From NCBI GenBank assembly GCA_036365455.1, contig JAWQUS010000023.1, positions 1,984,001-2,048,000 on the forward strand: DNA of 64,000 nucleotides. The letters are read 5' to 3'. Positions 1-9,407 of this stretch are shown here, in pieces. Positions within the stretch are counted from its first letter, which is position 1, and the number at the start of each line of letters is the position of its first letter. Below the pieces are notes generated by a model. It was not told the DNA's origin and ran no database searches. It was given only the letters and a program-made list of their open reading frames with translations. Both the position numbers and the translations under genes were made by a program. Source of the stretch: Macrosoma leucophasiata. Its lineage: Eukaryota > Arthropoda > Insecta > Lepidoptera > Hedylidae.

Positions 1-404
1 TTTTACATAGTGTGCGTTTAATAAATGACTTAAATTTATTATCTGTAAGTTCAAGAATGTCAATTTCCCGGAATATTCGAGATTGAGGTGCTATTATTTA
101 AAGAGGCTGACAGGTAGACTAAAGTACAAAGTAAAGTTGGCTTAAGATATTAAGACGAAGTATCATTTAAGTATTATTAAAGATGTGGACATAGTGTGGG
201 GTAGGTAAGTGGTATTATATTTTTATAAGGCTGCTTTAATCTCTGTAATAGTGTATTTGCCGAATAGGTAAGCAGAGGCAAACACTCACGATTCACCAGT
301 TAAGTTTTGTTCCATGCAAGTTTATTGATATCTCCCGACTCATAATCAGTGGCGTTTGCCGCATTGGTATGGGCAAAATTCCAGAAAATAAAAAAGATCT
401 AATA
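1..404. other. AT-rich sequence, nothing recognised
   Basis: No repeat family seen elsewhere in the window and no coding signal were recognised here. Confidence 0.5.
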
Positions 405-651
405 GCATTTACCTCTTTTATTTATGTCATGGAAGTGGCAAACAAGCATGTAGTTCATATTGATGTTAAGTGATGACTGCAGCCTATAAGCACCCACACA
501 AAGACCAAGGTCAAAATGCAGATGCGTTACCACTCTTGAGGCCTTAGGTGTTATGCCTCTATGCTGGAAATTACAGGGCCGTACATTACCACCTGACCGG
601 AACACGATAGTGATGAACATTACTATTTAGCGGCAAGTAAATAAGGTAATG
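405..651 (-). mobile_element. SINE-A copy, 3' part
   Basis: Matches the SINE-A consensus inferred from the many copies in this window, read on the minus strand: tail GCCACTTCCATGACATAAA at the low-coordinate end. The copy continues at 878-936 after a 228-bp insertion, so this is one interrupted SINE. Confidence 0.8.
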
Positions 652-733
652 AAAGATTTAAAAAAAATCGTATAAATAAAAAAAAATATATATATATAAT
701 AAATATAATATTAATAATATATAATATTAATAT

Positions 734-786
<53 letters not shown>

Positions 787-879
787 GTTTTATATTTGTA
801 ATGTTTAGATTAAGTTTATAAAGAAAAATTGTATACTTTGGTCAGAGAATAAAGGCTTATCTTATCCTTATCTTAAATT
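652..879 (+). mobile_element. Retroposed insert with (TA)n and TTATC-repeat tail
   Basis: This insert splits a SINE-A copy. It is flanked by AGGTAATG at 644-651 and 880-887, an 8-bp target duplication. It contains a long TA repeat (about 676-783) and ends in AATAAAGGCTTATCTTATCC-type sequence, the same style of TTATC tail as the LINE 3' end at 39.9 kb. No coding sequence is visible. Confidence 0.55.
676..783. repeat. (TA)n microsatellite
   Basis: Almost pure TA/ATATT repeat inside the inserted retroposon. Confidence 0.9.
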
Positions 880-936
880 AGGTAATGCTGTGGTGCCTAC
901 GCCCGCGAGCTCCGTCACTGGAGCTCTACCACCAGT
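878..936 (-). mobile_element. SINE-A copy, 5' part (continues 405-651)
   Basis: Contains the SINE-A 5' hairpin (GAGCTCC / GGAGCTC in reverse orientation) and ends at the family's conserved start ACTGGTGGTAGAGCTCC. Confidence 0.8.
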
Positions 937-1045
937 AAAACCCTCCTAACCCTATCGAATCCTCTCCAGTACAGCAGTAGCAAACCTTCTACCATTAGAC
1001 TACTGGGACAAGAATTCTTAGTAATAACTATTTAAAAATAATATT

Positions 1046-1511
1046 ATAAAGCTCTGGAACGCACTTCCCGTGGCTATCAGAAAATCTACTTGTAAATTCA
1101 CCTTCAAGCGAAAAATTAGAGAACACTATTTGAATTTACTTTCTTAGAAGTCACAAGTTTGGCATTCATCGTTGGATTTTCCTTAAAATATTTGATTTGA
1201 ATTGTATGTTTGTGTTTGTATATATATATATATATATATATGTATATAATCTATATTATAAATACCATATTTATAGTTGCTGTATATATGTAATTTTTAT
1301 TATATATCTATTTATATACTATATTTATTAATATAATTATTTGATCAAATCATTTTCCACTCATAATTTCTAAATTTAGACCCGTTTTGCACCAACATCG
1401 TCGCTCTCTTCATAACCCAAAGGTTGACTGGGAGATAATGCCTAGCGGCATTAAGTCCGCCTTTATGTACACCATCTTCGTGCATAAAAAGAGTAAATAA
1501 ATAAATAAATT
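1046..1511 (+). mobile_element. 3' end of a CR1/Jockey-group LINE
   Basis: In frame from 1046 to a TAG at 1145-1147 the DNA encodes a short C-terminus with LWNALPVAIRKS and FKRKIREHYL, the signature end of ORF2 in CR1/Jockey-group LINEs. It is followed by a 3' untranslated region with a TA repeat, a GGTTGACTGGGAGA block, an AATGCC/GGCATT hairpin, TAAGTCCGCC, and a terminal AAATAAATAAAT repeat. The element is 5' truncated. A second copy of the same type is at 62.6-63.5 kb. Confidence 0.75.
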
Positions 1512-1549
1512 ATACAGAAAAAATAACATCTAAATTATAATCAAATTAT

Positions 1550-1834
1550 ACTGGTGGTAGAGTTCCACTATAGGAGCTATTGCGCGTAGGCACCACCGCA
1601 TTACCTAATTTCTTTGCTGCTTAATGGTAGTGTTCAGCACTATCGTGTTTCGATTAGATAGTAATGTATGGCCCTGTAATACCTATCTCAGAGACATAAC
1701 AACTAAGGCCTCATGGGTGGCAACGCATCTGTATTTTGACCTCTTGTCTTTATGTAAGTGTCTGCAGGCTGCAGTCATCACTTAACATCAATGTGAACTG
1801 CATGCTTGTTCGTCACCCGCGGAACATAAAAAAA
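1550..1834 (+). mobile_element. SINE-A copy, older subfamily
   Basis: Full-length, diverged. The 5' end reads GAGTTCCACTATAGGAGC instead of the palindromic GAGCTCC AGTGAC GGAGCTC, which marks a subfamily shared with the copy at 36278. It ends in ACATAAAAAAA. Confidence 0.75.
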
Positions 1835-2094
1835 CTTAATCGATGCAGTTTTATACCATCACAAAATGAGCATCACAATAAAGTACCAACCCGAAAAACA
1901 ATTTCCTTTCACACACGAATCGAATACAGTAGCAGCCAATAAACAGCGAGTTAAGCCGGGCTTAAAAGTAGTTCCCAAGTTATTAAATCCGTGAAATATT
2001 CACACCATTGTAGCACTCCCCTTATTTTACTATTCATATTTAATGTAGGTGAAATTGGACCAAAAATGTGGTTTTGCTGCATAGTTCATTTTCA

Positions 2095-2371
2095 TGGCTG
2101 GCTGTTGTCCGCGGCTTCGCCCGCGTGGATGTCGTTTTATAAATATATTTTCCTGAATTTTGCTTTAAGCCTCACGGAGCCCGAGACCTTTCCAACGAAT
2201 GCAAAACCGTGGAAATCGAATCGTGGACCGATTTAGACGGGACTTTCACTGGGAGATAGCTTATGTAATAAGGAGTAACTTAGGCTACTTTTATACCAGC
2301 TACGACGACTCCACTTGATACTGGCCGGTAAGAACCTGAATATCATAAATTCTCACGCGGACGAATTCTTA
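2095..2371. mobile_element. Degenerate Helitron-like fragments
   Basis: Contains GTCCGCGGCTTCGCCCGCG and the block GACGGGACTTTCACTGG followed by TAATAAGGAGTAACTTAGGC, which also occurs in the Helitron-like copies at 52.6 and 54.4 kb. Ends are not intact. Confidence 0.5.
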
Positions 2372-2592
2372 GGCACCACCGCATTACCTAATATACTTGC
2401 CGCTAAATGGCAGCGTTCAGCACTATCGTGTTCCGGTCAGGTGGTAATGTAGAGCTCTGTAATTTTCGGCACAGAGGCATACTCGTAACACCTAAAGCCT
2501 CAGGAGTGGTAACGCATCTGCATTTTGACGTCTGGTCATTCTGTGGGTGTCTATAGGCTGCTTAACATCAATGTGAACTGCATGCGTGTAAT
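2372..2592 (+). mobile_element. SINE-A copy, 5' truncated
   Basis: SINE-A from GGCACCACCGCATTACCTAA to GTGAACTGCATGC, with a small deletion near the tail. Confidence 0.75.
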
Positions 2593-3454
2593 GCAATTCG
2601 AAAAAAATCGACGTGTGGCACTCGGGGACTGCCGCGGTAAAGCTATTGCATAGCATTTTGTATCAACTTATTCAATTATAATTATTTATATATTTCATTT
2701 ATGCAGTATTTATTGTTTTCTTTGATATTAATTCAAGTTACACTTTTTGAGCATGGTGACCGATAAGAAAACATTTTTTTTTCTTTTATTAAATAAAAAA
2801 GTTAATATTGTATGAAATATTTTTATTATTTTACAAAACATATAAACAGCTGCTTATGTATTCGTCCGATTTCGGAGCAGCTCGTCTCGATTCGTGCGAG
2901 CTTCGTAGCGTCGTACAATACGTCTAGTTGCACGCACACAAACACCGTGTCGAAGACTGCCGAAAAGAAACGACGTTAGACAATGCACGACCTTCAAGCC
3001 ACACCTCCGTGCCCGTCGGAGTGGGGAGCGTGAGGTATTTTCGTTACGGATTTTCTGGATTCGGTCCACCCGCTCAAGGCCCTCGATAGAAGCTATGCAA
3101 TAGCATAAAAAAAAATTCTATACCATTTAAGCTAGCCCTAACTCAAACCCCCGAAGCCGTTAATCGCCTTAAAATTATTCCGCTTTCCGGTCGGTCAACC
3201 TTCGAAGAATCGAATCGAATATGAATCATGGATCTGAAAATTCATTCGTGGATTCATTTTAATAAATCATGAAATTTCATTTTGATATCGGCCTTTGGTT
3301 ATATTGAATTTAAACTTTGTTTTGTTTTGGGCTTAATGATCGAGTTTTCGTGAAGATATTTATTTTATTCGGATGATTAATCGAATATGGAAAAGTATGG
3401 TATTGGTAAAGAGAAAGAGAATCACCGTATTGTGCCATAAGTGGAAGCAAACTT
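2593..3454. other. Unassigned AT-rich stretch
   Basis: No gene recognised. GCTATTGCATAGC near 2643 recurs inverted as GCTATGCAATAGC near 3092, which may mark ends of an old element of about 460 bp. The segment 2860-3070 is more GC-rich than its surroundings, but its open frame has no recognisable domain. Confidence 0.4.
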
Positions 3455-3627
3455 ACTGGTGGCAGAGAGACGAAGTTCACGGGCGTAGGCACTAACGAAT
3501 TAAATAAACTACTTGCCATTGAATGGCAGTGTTGATTGCTATCGTTTTCGTATCGGTCCTGTAATATATGGCAATGTTATTTCTGGCACAGGAGTGGCAA
3601 CGCATCTTCATTGAATTCTCTGGTTTT
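3455..3627 (+). mobile_element. SINE-A copy, degenerate
   Basis: Diverged copy from ACTGGTGGCAGAG through GGCAACGCATCTTCATTG. It abuts the TGAAA-repeat 3' end of the LINE at 3633-7292. Confidence 0.65.
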
Positions 3628-3984
3628 ATTTGAAATGAAATGAAATGAAATGAAATTTATTTGACGTTAACATATGTAGTACAATTTTAGGAATAGGTAC
3701 ATATTTCAGGGCAAATTGACATATAGGTGCATAATAGTTAAATTATGGGCATAGTACCATTCTTCTTGCTAGGCTATTTGTTACAATAGTCTGTGTTAAG
3801 AAGAAGAGTACCGCCCCCCGGGTGGGTATAGCATGCAATTAAATTCGATGAGGCATTTACTTAATTATAGTAATTGCTAATGCGTAGGTAGGTAGGTACT
3901 ACATTCACATGACAAATTAGAATAATATTATAAGGACATTTGATCATATAACTAATTATTTTTAATTATTATAAACACTAAATG

Positions 3985-4092
3985 TAAGTATATGTGCGTG
4001 TGCGAGTGTGTTTGTGAGCGAGTGAGTGTGTGTGAGAGATGAGTTTTGTGTGCGTGTGCGAGTGTGTGTGTGTATGTGTAAGTGTGTGTCAG
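3985..4092. repeat. GT-rich low-complexity tract
   Basis: Imperfect GTGTGC/GAGTGTGT repeat inside the LINE 3' untranslated region. Confidence 0.8.
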
Positions 4093-4161
4093 TTTTGTAA
4101 AATGTAATGTAATCATGATGCATGTGTTGGTTTGAGTAAATTAGTTTTCCGTGTAAAATGA

Positions 4162-7083
4162 TTATGACAACGTTAATAAGTATTTTTCTGTATCTTCATA
4201 ATTTTGATTGAGAAGGAAATTACGAACTGCTTTTCGACACTGGTATAAAGACAATTTATATATTGGTACTGATTTATTTATTTTGTTATATAAGAATGGG
4301 CCTAAGAAGTATGCAAAACGTTTGACTAAAGTATAATTGACTTTTGGGACATTACATATTAAATCTTTACGCCGTTTAGAGATTTGAACGTATGGGGTCT
4401 TGCGATGTTGTAACAGAATTGTGTTCAGTATAAAATGTTGTCGCACATTGAGAACATTCCAGTCTTTATATAGCTGAGTGGTAGGATAAAGGTGTTTCTT
4501 AAACGTAGATACCTTTAAAATGGTTCTGTGTGCTGTTTCTAATGGTTTTAGTATGGTTTTAGCAGCACCTCCCCAGCAGGGGATGCAGTATGTTAAAATA
4601 GATAAGCATAATGCATGATAGACGTTTCGAATTATGATGGAGTTAGCTACATGTCTTAAGGTTTTAAAAACATATATTAGCTTACGTACTCGATTTGTCA
4701 AAGCTTCAATGTGGGCCTTGAAGTTCAAAGAATTATCGAGTATAATTCCAAGATATTTTATACATTCAACCGAAGAAATAAGTGGACATTGACAGGACAT
4801 CTCTTTTTGATGACAAGAGTGTGCTTTCAAAGTTAAAAGAGAATGAGGATGTCGAGGCGATTTATTTGAGAATGTTAAAAACTTAGTTTTATCTACATTA
4901 ACTGTTAGTTTATGACATAAGAGTCAGTCAAAGGTGGTGTTTAAACCTTGTTGGGCAGTACTTTGTAATTCTGTCCAAGAATTTGCAAAAAATGTAATGG
5001 CAGTATCATCTGCATACGATACTGTTTTTGAATCTGCGAGTTCAAGGCTGCAGAGGTCGTTTATAAAAATAAGGAACAGCGTCGGGCCAAGAATGCTGCC
5101 CTGTGGAACGCCGTAATGTATGGGAAGCTCTTCACTATGATAGTTCTTTATTTTTACCATTTGAGTTCGATCTGTAAGATAACTTTCGAAAAAATTGAGC
5201 TCAGATCCCCTGATACCTAATTTTTCAAGTTTTGACAAGAGAATATTTAAAGGAATAGTATCAAATGCTTTTGCAAGATCTATGAAAACTGTAAGCACTT
5301 TTTTATTGTCATTCATTTTCTTTACAATGAAAGTAGTGAGTTCTTGAACAGCGTCAGAAGTTGATTTCTTTTTGCAAAAGCCGAATTGCTGTGATGAAAT
5401 AATTTTGAATTTATCTAGATAACTAAGTAGCCTATTGTTCACTAGGCGTTCTAGTAGTTTAGAAAAGGAGCTCAGAAGAGCTATTGGTCTATAATTGCTA
5501 ATTATGTTGCAGTCGCCACCTTTGTAAATTGGACGAATGATAGCCCTCTTAAATGACCTCGGAAATACTGAGTTTTGAATGCATAAATTGAAAAGATGTG
5601 CTAACAACGGCGCAAAAATGGAAGAGTAACGCTTTATAACTTTGGGAGAGATGCCATCCCATCCACATGCGGAATCACATTTAAGATTTTTTATGAGGGA
5701 TAATATTTCTTCCGTGGTAGTTGAGGTGAAAACAAAAGATGACGACCAAGATGTGGACCGGGAGGCATGCGGTTGAGATGACGGCGGATTTCTCATAATG
5801 GCATCTGCTAATTGTTTGCCAATGTCTACAAAAAAACTGTTTATTTCGTTGCACGAATCGTAAGGAGAAACTGAGATTTTCAAAAGTTGTGTCGAGGACT
5901 GTTTTTGTTTCCCGGTGTTCGTTATATCTCTGATTGCGTCCCATAACATTTTTGGGTCATTTTCTGCTTTACTTATTGTATTAGAATCATATTGTCGTTT
6001 AACTTTTTTCAAAATTTTGTTACAAAAATTTCTGTATCTCTTATAGCTAGTTACAAGAATTAAATCATCTGGAGTGAGTTTAGCTTTTGAATGCAATCGA
6101 TCTCTGTGACGGATACATCTGAGTAGCCCAGGTGTAACCCATGGTTTTTTTGTCCTTTTATTTGCTGATATTATTTTAGTCTTAGTATTTTCCTTTATCA
6201 TCTTCGAAAAAATATGTATAAGACTATCTATTGCACTATTAGGATCAGAGACAGATAAGATAGATTGTAAATTGACATTTTGAAAGGCAATATCAAGCGT
6301 GTTATAGTTTAACCTGGACACTTCTTTAATTTCATTTTGTGTTGAAATCAGCTTTTTAATGCACAATAATAGAGAATGGTGATCAGTAATGGTACTGTCT
6401 AGAACAAGAGATATCGCTGGCAAATTAGACTTCATAAAATTGTGGTCTAAGCAATTATATCCTCGAGTAGGAAAGTTGTGAGTGGATAGAAGACCCTGTG
6501 CAGCTAGACAATTCATATAGTCATGAGCTTTGTTATTTATTGGAGATTTTATGTCTATATTGATGTCTCCAGTCAAAATGACAGTATTAAATTTAGCAAT
6601 GGATGGTAGAATGTTATTAAGTGATGAAAGAAACATGTCAGTATTTTCAATGGAGGGAGATCTATAAATACATACAATTGCTACGTCCATATTAGTTTTA
6701 ATAACTAAGCCGGTTGCTGATCTGTTAAAATCAGGCTCTTCTACAGTTGCCAACAAGGATGATTTTATATAAACCACTACACCGTCGCTCTGGTTCAGAT
6801 GTTTCGTGCTACGATACGCTGTGTAGCCTTTTATATTAGGTACCTTATTATTTTGCAAACATTGAAGCCAACATTCAGTCAAGGCTATAATATCGCATTC
6901 ATATGGAATGCGCTCTAGTAAAGTTTCTAGTCCTAAAAAATTACAGTTTATAGACCTTATGTTTTGGGTTAATATCTTAAGATAAAAATTAGAGTTTCCT
7001 AGGATAATATTAGATTTTTCGGGAGTGCAGAAATATGACTCAGAAATTGTCAGCTGATCAACATTATTGATCAATGTACACAT
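4162..7083 (-). pseudogene. LINE ORF2: APE endonuclease + reverse transcriptase, one nonsense codon
   Basis: The protein would nick target DNA and reverse-transcribe the element RNA. The first 719 codons form an open frame from the ATG at 7083, which is preceded by an in-frame TAA. They carry an AP-endonuclease-like domain (residues about 36-245: E70 in LTECW, D173 in TGDIN, D234-H235 in TDHH) and a reverse transcriptase (FIDLAKAFD at about 600, GVPQGSILGP, YADD at 690-693). A TGA at 4924-4926 interrupts the frame just after residue 719, where related reverse transcriptases normally have Trp; this fits a TGG-to-TGA change. The same frame then stays open for another 253 codons to a stop at 4162, giving about 972 residues, normal for ORF2 of this group. 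All else looks intact, so the lesion is probably recent. The exact clade (CR1, Daphne or relative) is not certain. Confidence 0.85.
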
Positions 7084-7298
7084 GTTGTTTAGCTCGGTGA
7101 TTTTTTAAAAAAAGGGTTGTATGGTTGACATGTCAATATAATAATAAACAAAACACCAACCAACACAATCAAATGTAGAATCATGAACAGTAAAGAACGA
7201 AGAAAGGTGAATTGTCTTAATAATAATTGCTTAAAGTACGAGTATATCGCCATAAAAGTCAGTTCAATAAAAAGTTTACACCGAGACACGTTTAAAAA

Positions 7299-7518
7299 TT
7301 TATTTATTTAATACTTTATTGTACACCAAAACATACAAGATACAAAGATAAAAGAGATACACTAAACAAAAGGCGGTCTTATCACAAAACTGCAATCTCT
7401 TCCAGACAACCTTTGGGTTTAGGAAACTGCGGAAAAGAAAAAAGTAAAAGGGGTGTACTAGTTCAAGTTAATGTAAAATTACAATAATAATATTACAAAA
7501 CTATTACAACAGGTTTTT
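7299..7518 (-). mobile_element. 3' end of a LINE (GGTTGTCTGG tail type)
   Basis: Read on the minus strand it has AAAGGTTGTCTGGAAGAGA, a hairpin region, TAAGACCGCC, then GTACAATAAAG and a terminal AAATAAATAAAT. The same tail, with a different hairpin stem, is at 15.33-15.52 kb. Confidence 0.65.
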
Positions 7519-7519
7519 T

Positions 7520-7534
7520 ACTGGTGGTAGAGCT
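7520..7534 (+). mobile_element. SINE-A 5' end (rest at 15061-15332)
   Basis: The first 15 bases of SINE-A, ending AGCT. The errantivirus starts immediately after. AGCT is repeated at 15061-15064, where the SINE resumes. Confidence 0.9.
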
Positions 7535-7791
7535 AATTAAGTTTGCGGCAACCAAACTTTATAAAAAAATATATTTATTTAAAACAAACGGACAGAGTAA
7601 CAGTATCGTACAAAAATCAAAATAGGAATCATCTAATTATCATAAAAACAATCTTTATAAGGAAGCTAAATGCTTACTTGCCCTTTACCCTGTGACGTCA
7701 GTAAGTTTATCAGATTACCTGTAGTCTATCGGTTCCCACGCTGGGTAAAGGGCTTATTAAGCGGATTTGGGGGGTGTTGGTACACTTAACT
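7535..7791 (-). repeat. Errantivirus 3' LTR
   Basis: 257 bp. On the element strand it carries a CRE palindrome TGACGTCA (7693-7700), a TATA-like TTATAAAG (7653-7660) and an AATAAA-type polyadenylation signal near the end. The last 27 codons of env plus its stop lie inside this LTR. Confidence 0.95.
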
Positions 7792-9407
7792 CCTCCCTCC
7801 CCAAGAGCAAAATTATCCGAAGGTGACGTAGAAGACTTCGGAGAATTTGGCCAGAAAAATCGAACTTTGAATTTGACTATGACAAGAATACAACAAAACA
7901 TTATTAAAATACAATACAAAATAATAGTCCAAATACTAACATTAACAGTAACTATATCTAAATCCGAATCGTTTTCACTAAGAGTAAATTTTGCACTTTT
8001 TATCACTTCTTTGACGTCACTGAAGTCCACGTTTCTGAGGTCCAGGGATGACGTCTTCTTCTGGATAAAGTACTGCAGTTCAGGAACTGGTATTACTGGC
8101 AGCTGAAGATTAATGTTTGACGAGTTGGCAGCGGCGTTCACAAAAACGTTCCCCATCTGTGTTGAACAGCTCTGGTTCGGCGTTAAGAAGAATGTTCCGC
8201 GAAGGTTAAATTTGCGAACTTCATTATTGCAGTCCTCAGTTATCACGAGGTTGTCTTCCGAATACAGCATCCAGTACTGTTTAGTAATTTTCTGAATTTT
8301 GGTCCTCTCAATTTGGATTTCATTTTGTAGACATTGACTGTAGTTGTTCTTCATCAGCATCACTTGCTCGATACACGTCTCATCAGGATATTGGATAAGA
8401 CTATCTTCGCTACATAAATATTTCCCATTCCCAATGTCTTCACAGGAACTGGCTGCGGGCCTGTATTTCAATCTATTCACCAATAGGTAAGGATACTTGG
8501 GAACAATGGTAAAAGTTTTTAAGGATTCACGAATCGGGATAGGAATAACCTTGTAATATATGTATGTGTCTGCTTCAACTAACGGTACCTCTAACACAAA
8601 AATTAAGTTTTCTTTATCTATATATGATTTTAATATAATATTACGTTCTATTTTCACTAAATTATCTTTATTTACTGTATAAATTGTATTTGCATGTCTA
8701 CTTATTACCATTAAAGTTTCAAACAATTCAGTGCTATTTATTATAGACTGATGCAACACACCTAACTTACTAAAAGTTATCGCGGTTTCTATTTCTCGTA
8801 AGTTATCATTAATAGTACGAAAGTTACTCAAAAATTGATATAAAGAATTGATTAAGTGTAACATGTTATTAAATTTAAATTCATTATCCAACACGATATC
8901 AATCTCACTACTTTTATTTGACAAGTTTTTCATATTAGAGTTAATTATTTCAGAAGCATTAACTAACTGTTCAAAAGCTTTCTGCAATGACGACATCTTA
9001 CGTTCCACTAAATGCTCTTTATTCTGTAAAATTTTAATCTTATTATTATACAAAATTGCATCGTTTTCGTCTAAATTACCCGTTACGGCTTTAATAAACG
9101 ACCCTAAGGGACTGAAAATCGCCCTTTTACTTCTAACACTACTTTTATGGGGTAAAATCTGGTATATTCTTTCCTTAGTTTGCTTAATTAAAAATTCTAT
9201 ATGGTTCTCTAATCCTACGGTCTCGTTACCTAGGTTGTACTTCTTAATTAAGTTTCCTACCTCCCTATAATCTTTTATGTTACTATCTATTTGTCTATCT
9301 AATGAATCTAAATCCAAAACCTTAAAAATAGTCCAATAATTATTCTTCATTACTGCTACTCCCATCTTCACTGAAGCTATGCCTGGATTCTGGCCTAGGT
9401 TTTTCAT
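7710..9407 (-). CDS. env: Errantivirus envelope (F-like fusion protein)
   Basis: A 565-residue glycoprotein, expected to be cleaved and to drive membrane fusion, as known for the baculovirus F/errantivirus Env family. Visible features: a furin-type site RSKR at residues 92-95, followed directly by a hydrophobic Gly/Phe-containing segment (96-110) that fits a fusion peptide; a long helical, heptad-rich region (about 115-245); a Cys-containing ectodomain (Cys at about 322-415) with several N-X-S/T sites; one transmembrane segment (about 490-512) and a short cytoplasmic tail. The ATG at 9407 overlaps the pol 3' end by 68 bp in another frame. No clear signal peptide follows it, so a spliced leader that supplies the start is plausible; a pyrimidine-rich AG lies near 9434. 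The frame runs through the polypurine tract and ends in the 3' LTR. No stop or frameshift interrupts it. Confidence 0.9.
   Translation of the reverse strand: MKNLGQNPGIASVKMGVAVMKNNYWTIFKVLDLDSLDRQIDSNIKDYREVGNLIKKYNLGNETVGLENHIEFLIKQTKERIYQILPHKSSVRSKRAIFSPLGSFIKAVTGNLDENDAILYNNKIKILQNKEHLVERKMSSLQKAFEQLVNASEIINSNMKNLSNKSSEIDIVLDNEFKFNNMLHLINSLYQFLSNFRTINDNLREIETAITFSKLGVLHQSIINSTELFETLMVISRHANTIYTVNKDNLVKIERNIILKSYIDKENLIFVLEVPLVEADTYIYYKVIPIPIRESLKTFTIVPKYPYLLVNRLKYRPAASSCEDIGNGKYLCSEDSLIQYPDETCIEQVMLMKNNYSQCLQNEIQIERTKIQKITKQYWMLYSEDNLVITEDCNNEVRKFNLRGTFFLTPNQSCSTQMGNVFVNAAANSSNINLQLPVIPVPELQYFIQKKTSSLDLRNVDFSDVKEVIKSAKFTLSENDSDLDIVTVNVSIWTIILYCILIMFCCILVIVKFKVRFFWPNSPKSSTSPSDNFALGEGGVKCTNTPQIRLISPLPSVGTDRLQVI
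7792..7802 (-). promoter_or_regulatory. Polypurine tract
   Basis: GGGGAGGGAGG on the element strand, directly abutting the 3' LTR; the expected plus-strand DNA primer. It is also translated as part of env. Confidence 0.9.

Larger units (their letters stand above)
3633..7292 (-). mobile_element. Near-complete non-LTR retrotransposon (CR1/Daphne-like group)
   Basis: The element spans a short 5' leader, one endonuclease/reverse-transcriptase ORF (4162-7083), a 3' untranslated region of about 530 bp with a GT-rich stretch (on the plus strand), and a terminal TTTCA tandem repeat read on its own strand. Such microsatellite 3' ends are typical of CR1-group LINEs. The 5' end is placed near 7292 because the AAATAAATAAAT tail of another LINE ends at about 7298. 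No ORF1 with gag-like zinc knuckles was seen, so the element either lacks one or is 5' truncated. Confidence 0.75.

Noticed and set aside
2854..3069. Arg-rich 71-codon frame on the minus strand
   Set aside because: No domain, no conserved start context, GC-rich local composition explains it.
7089..7289. A hydrophobic 66-codon frame upstream of LINE ORF2
   Set aside because: Lies in the LINE leader, no ORF1 motif, AT-rich composition alone gives such a frame.
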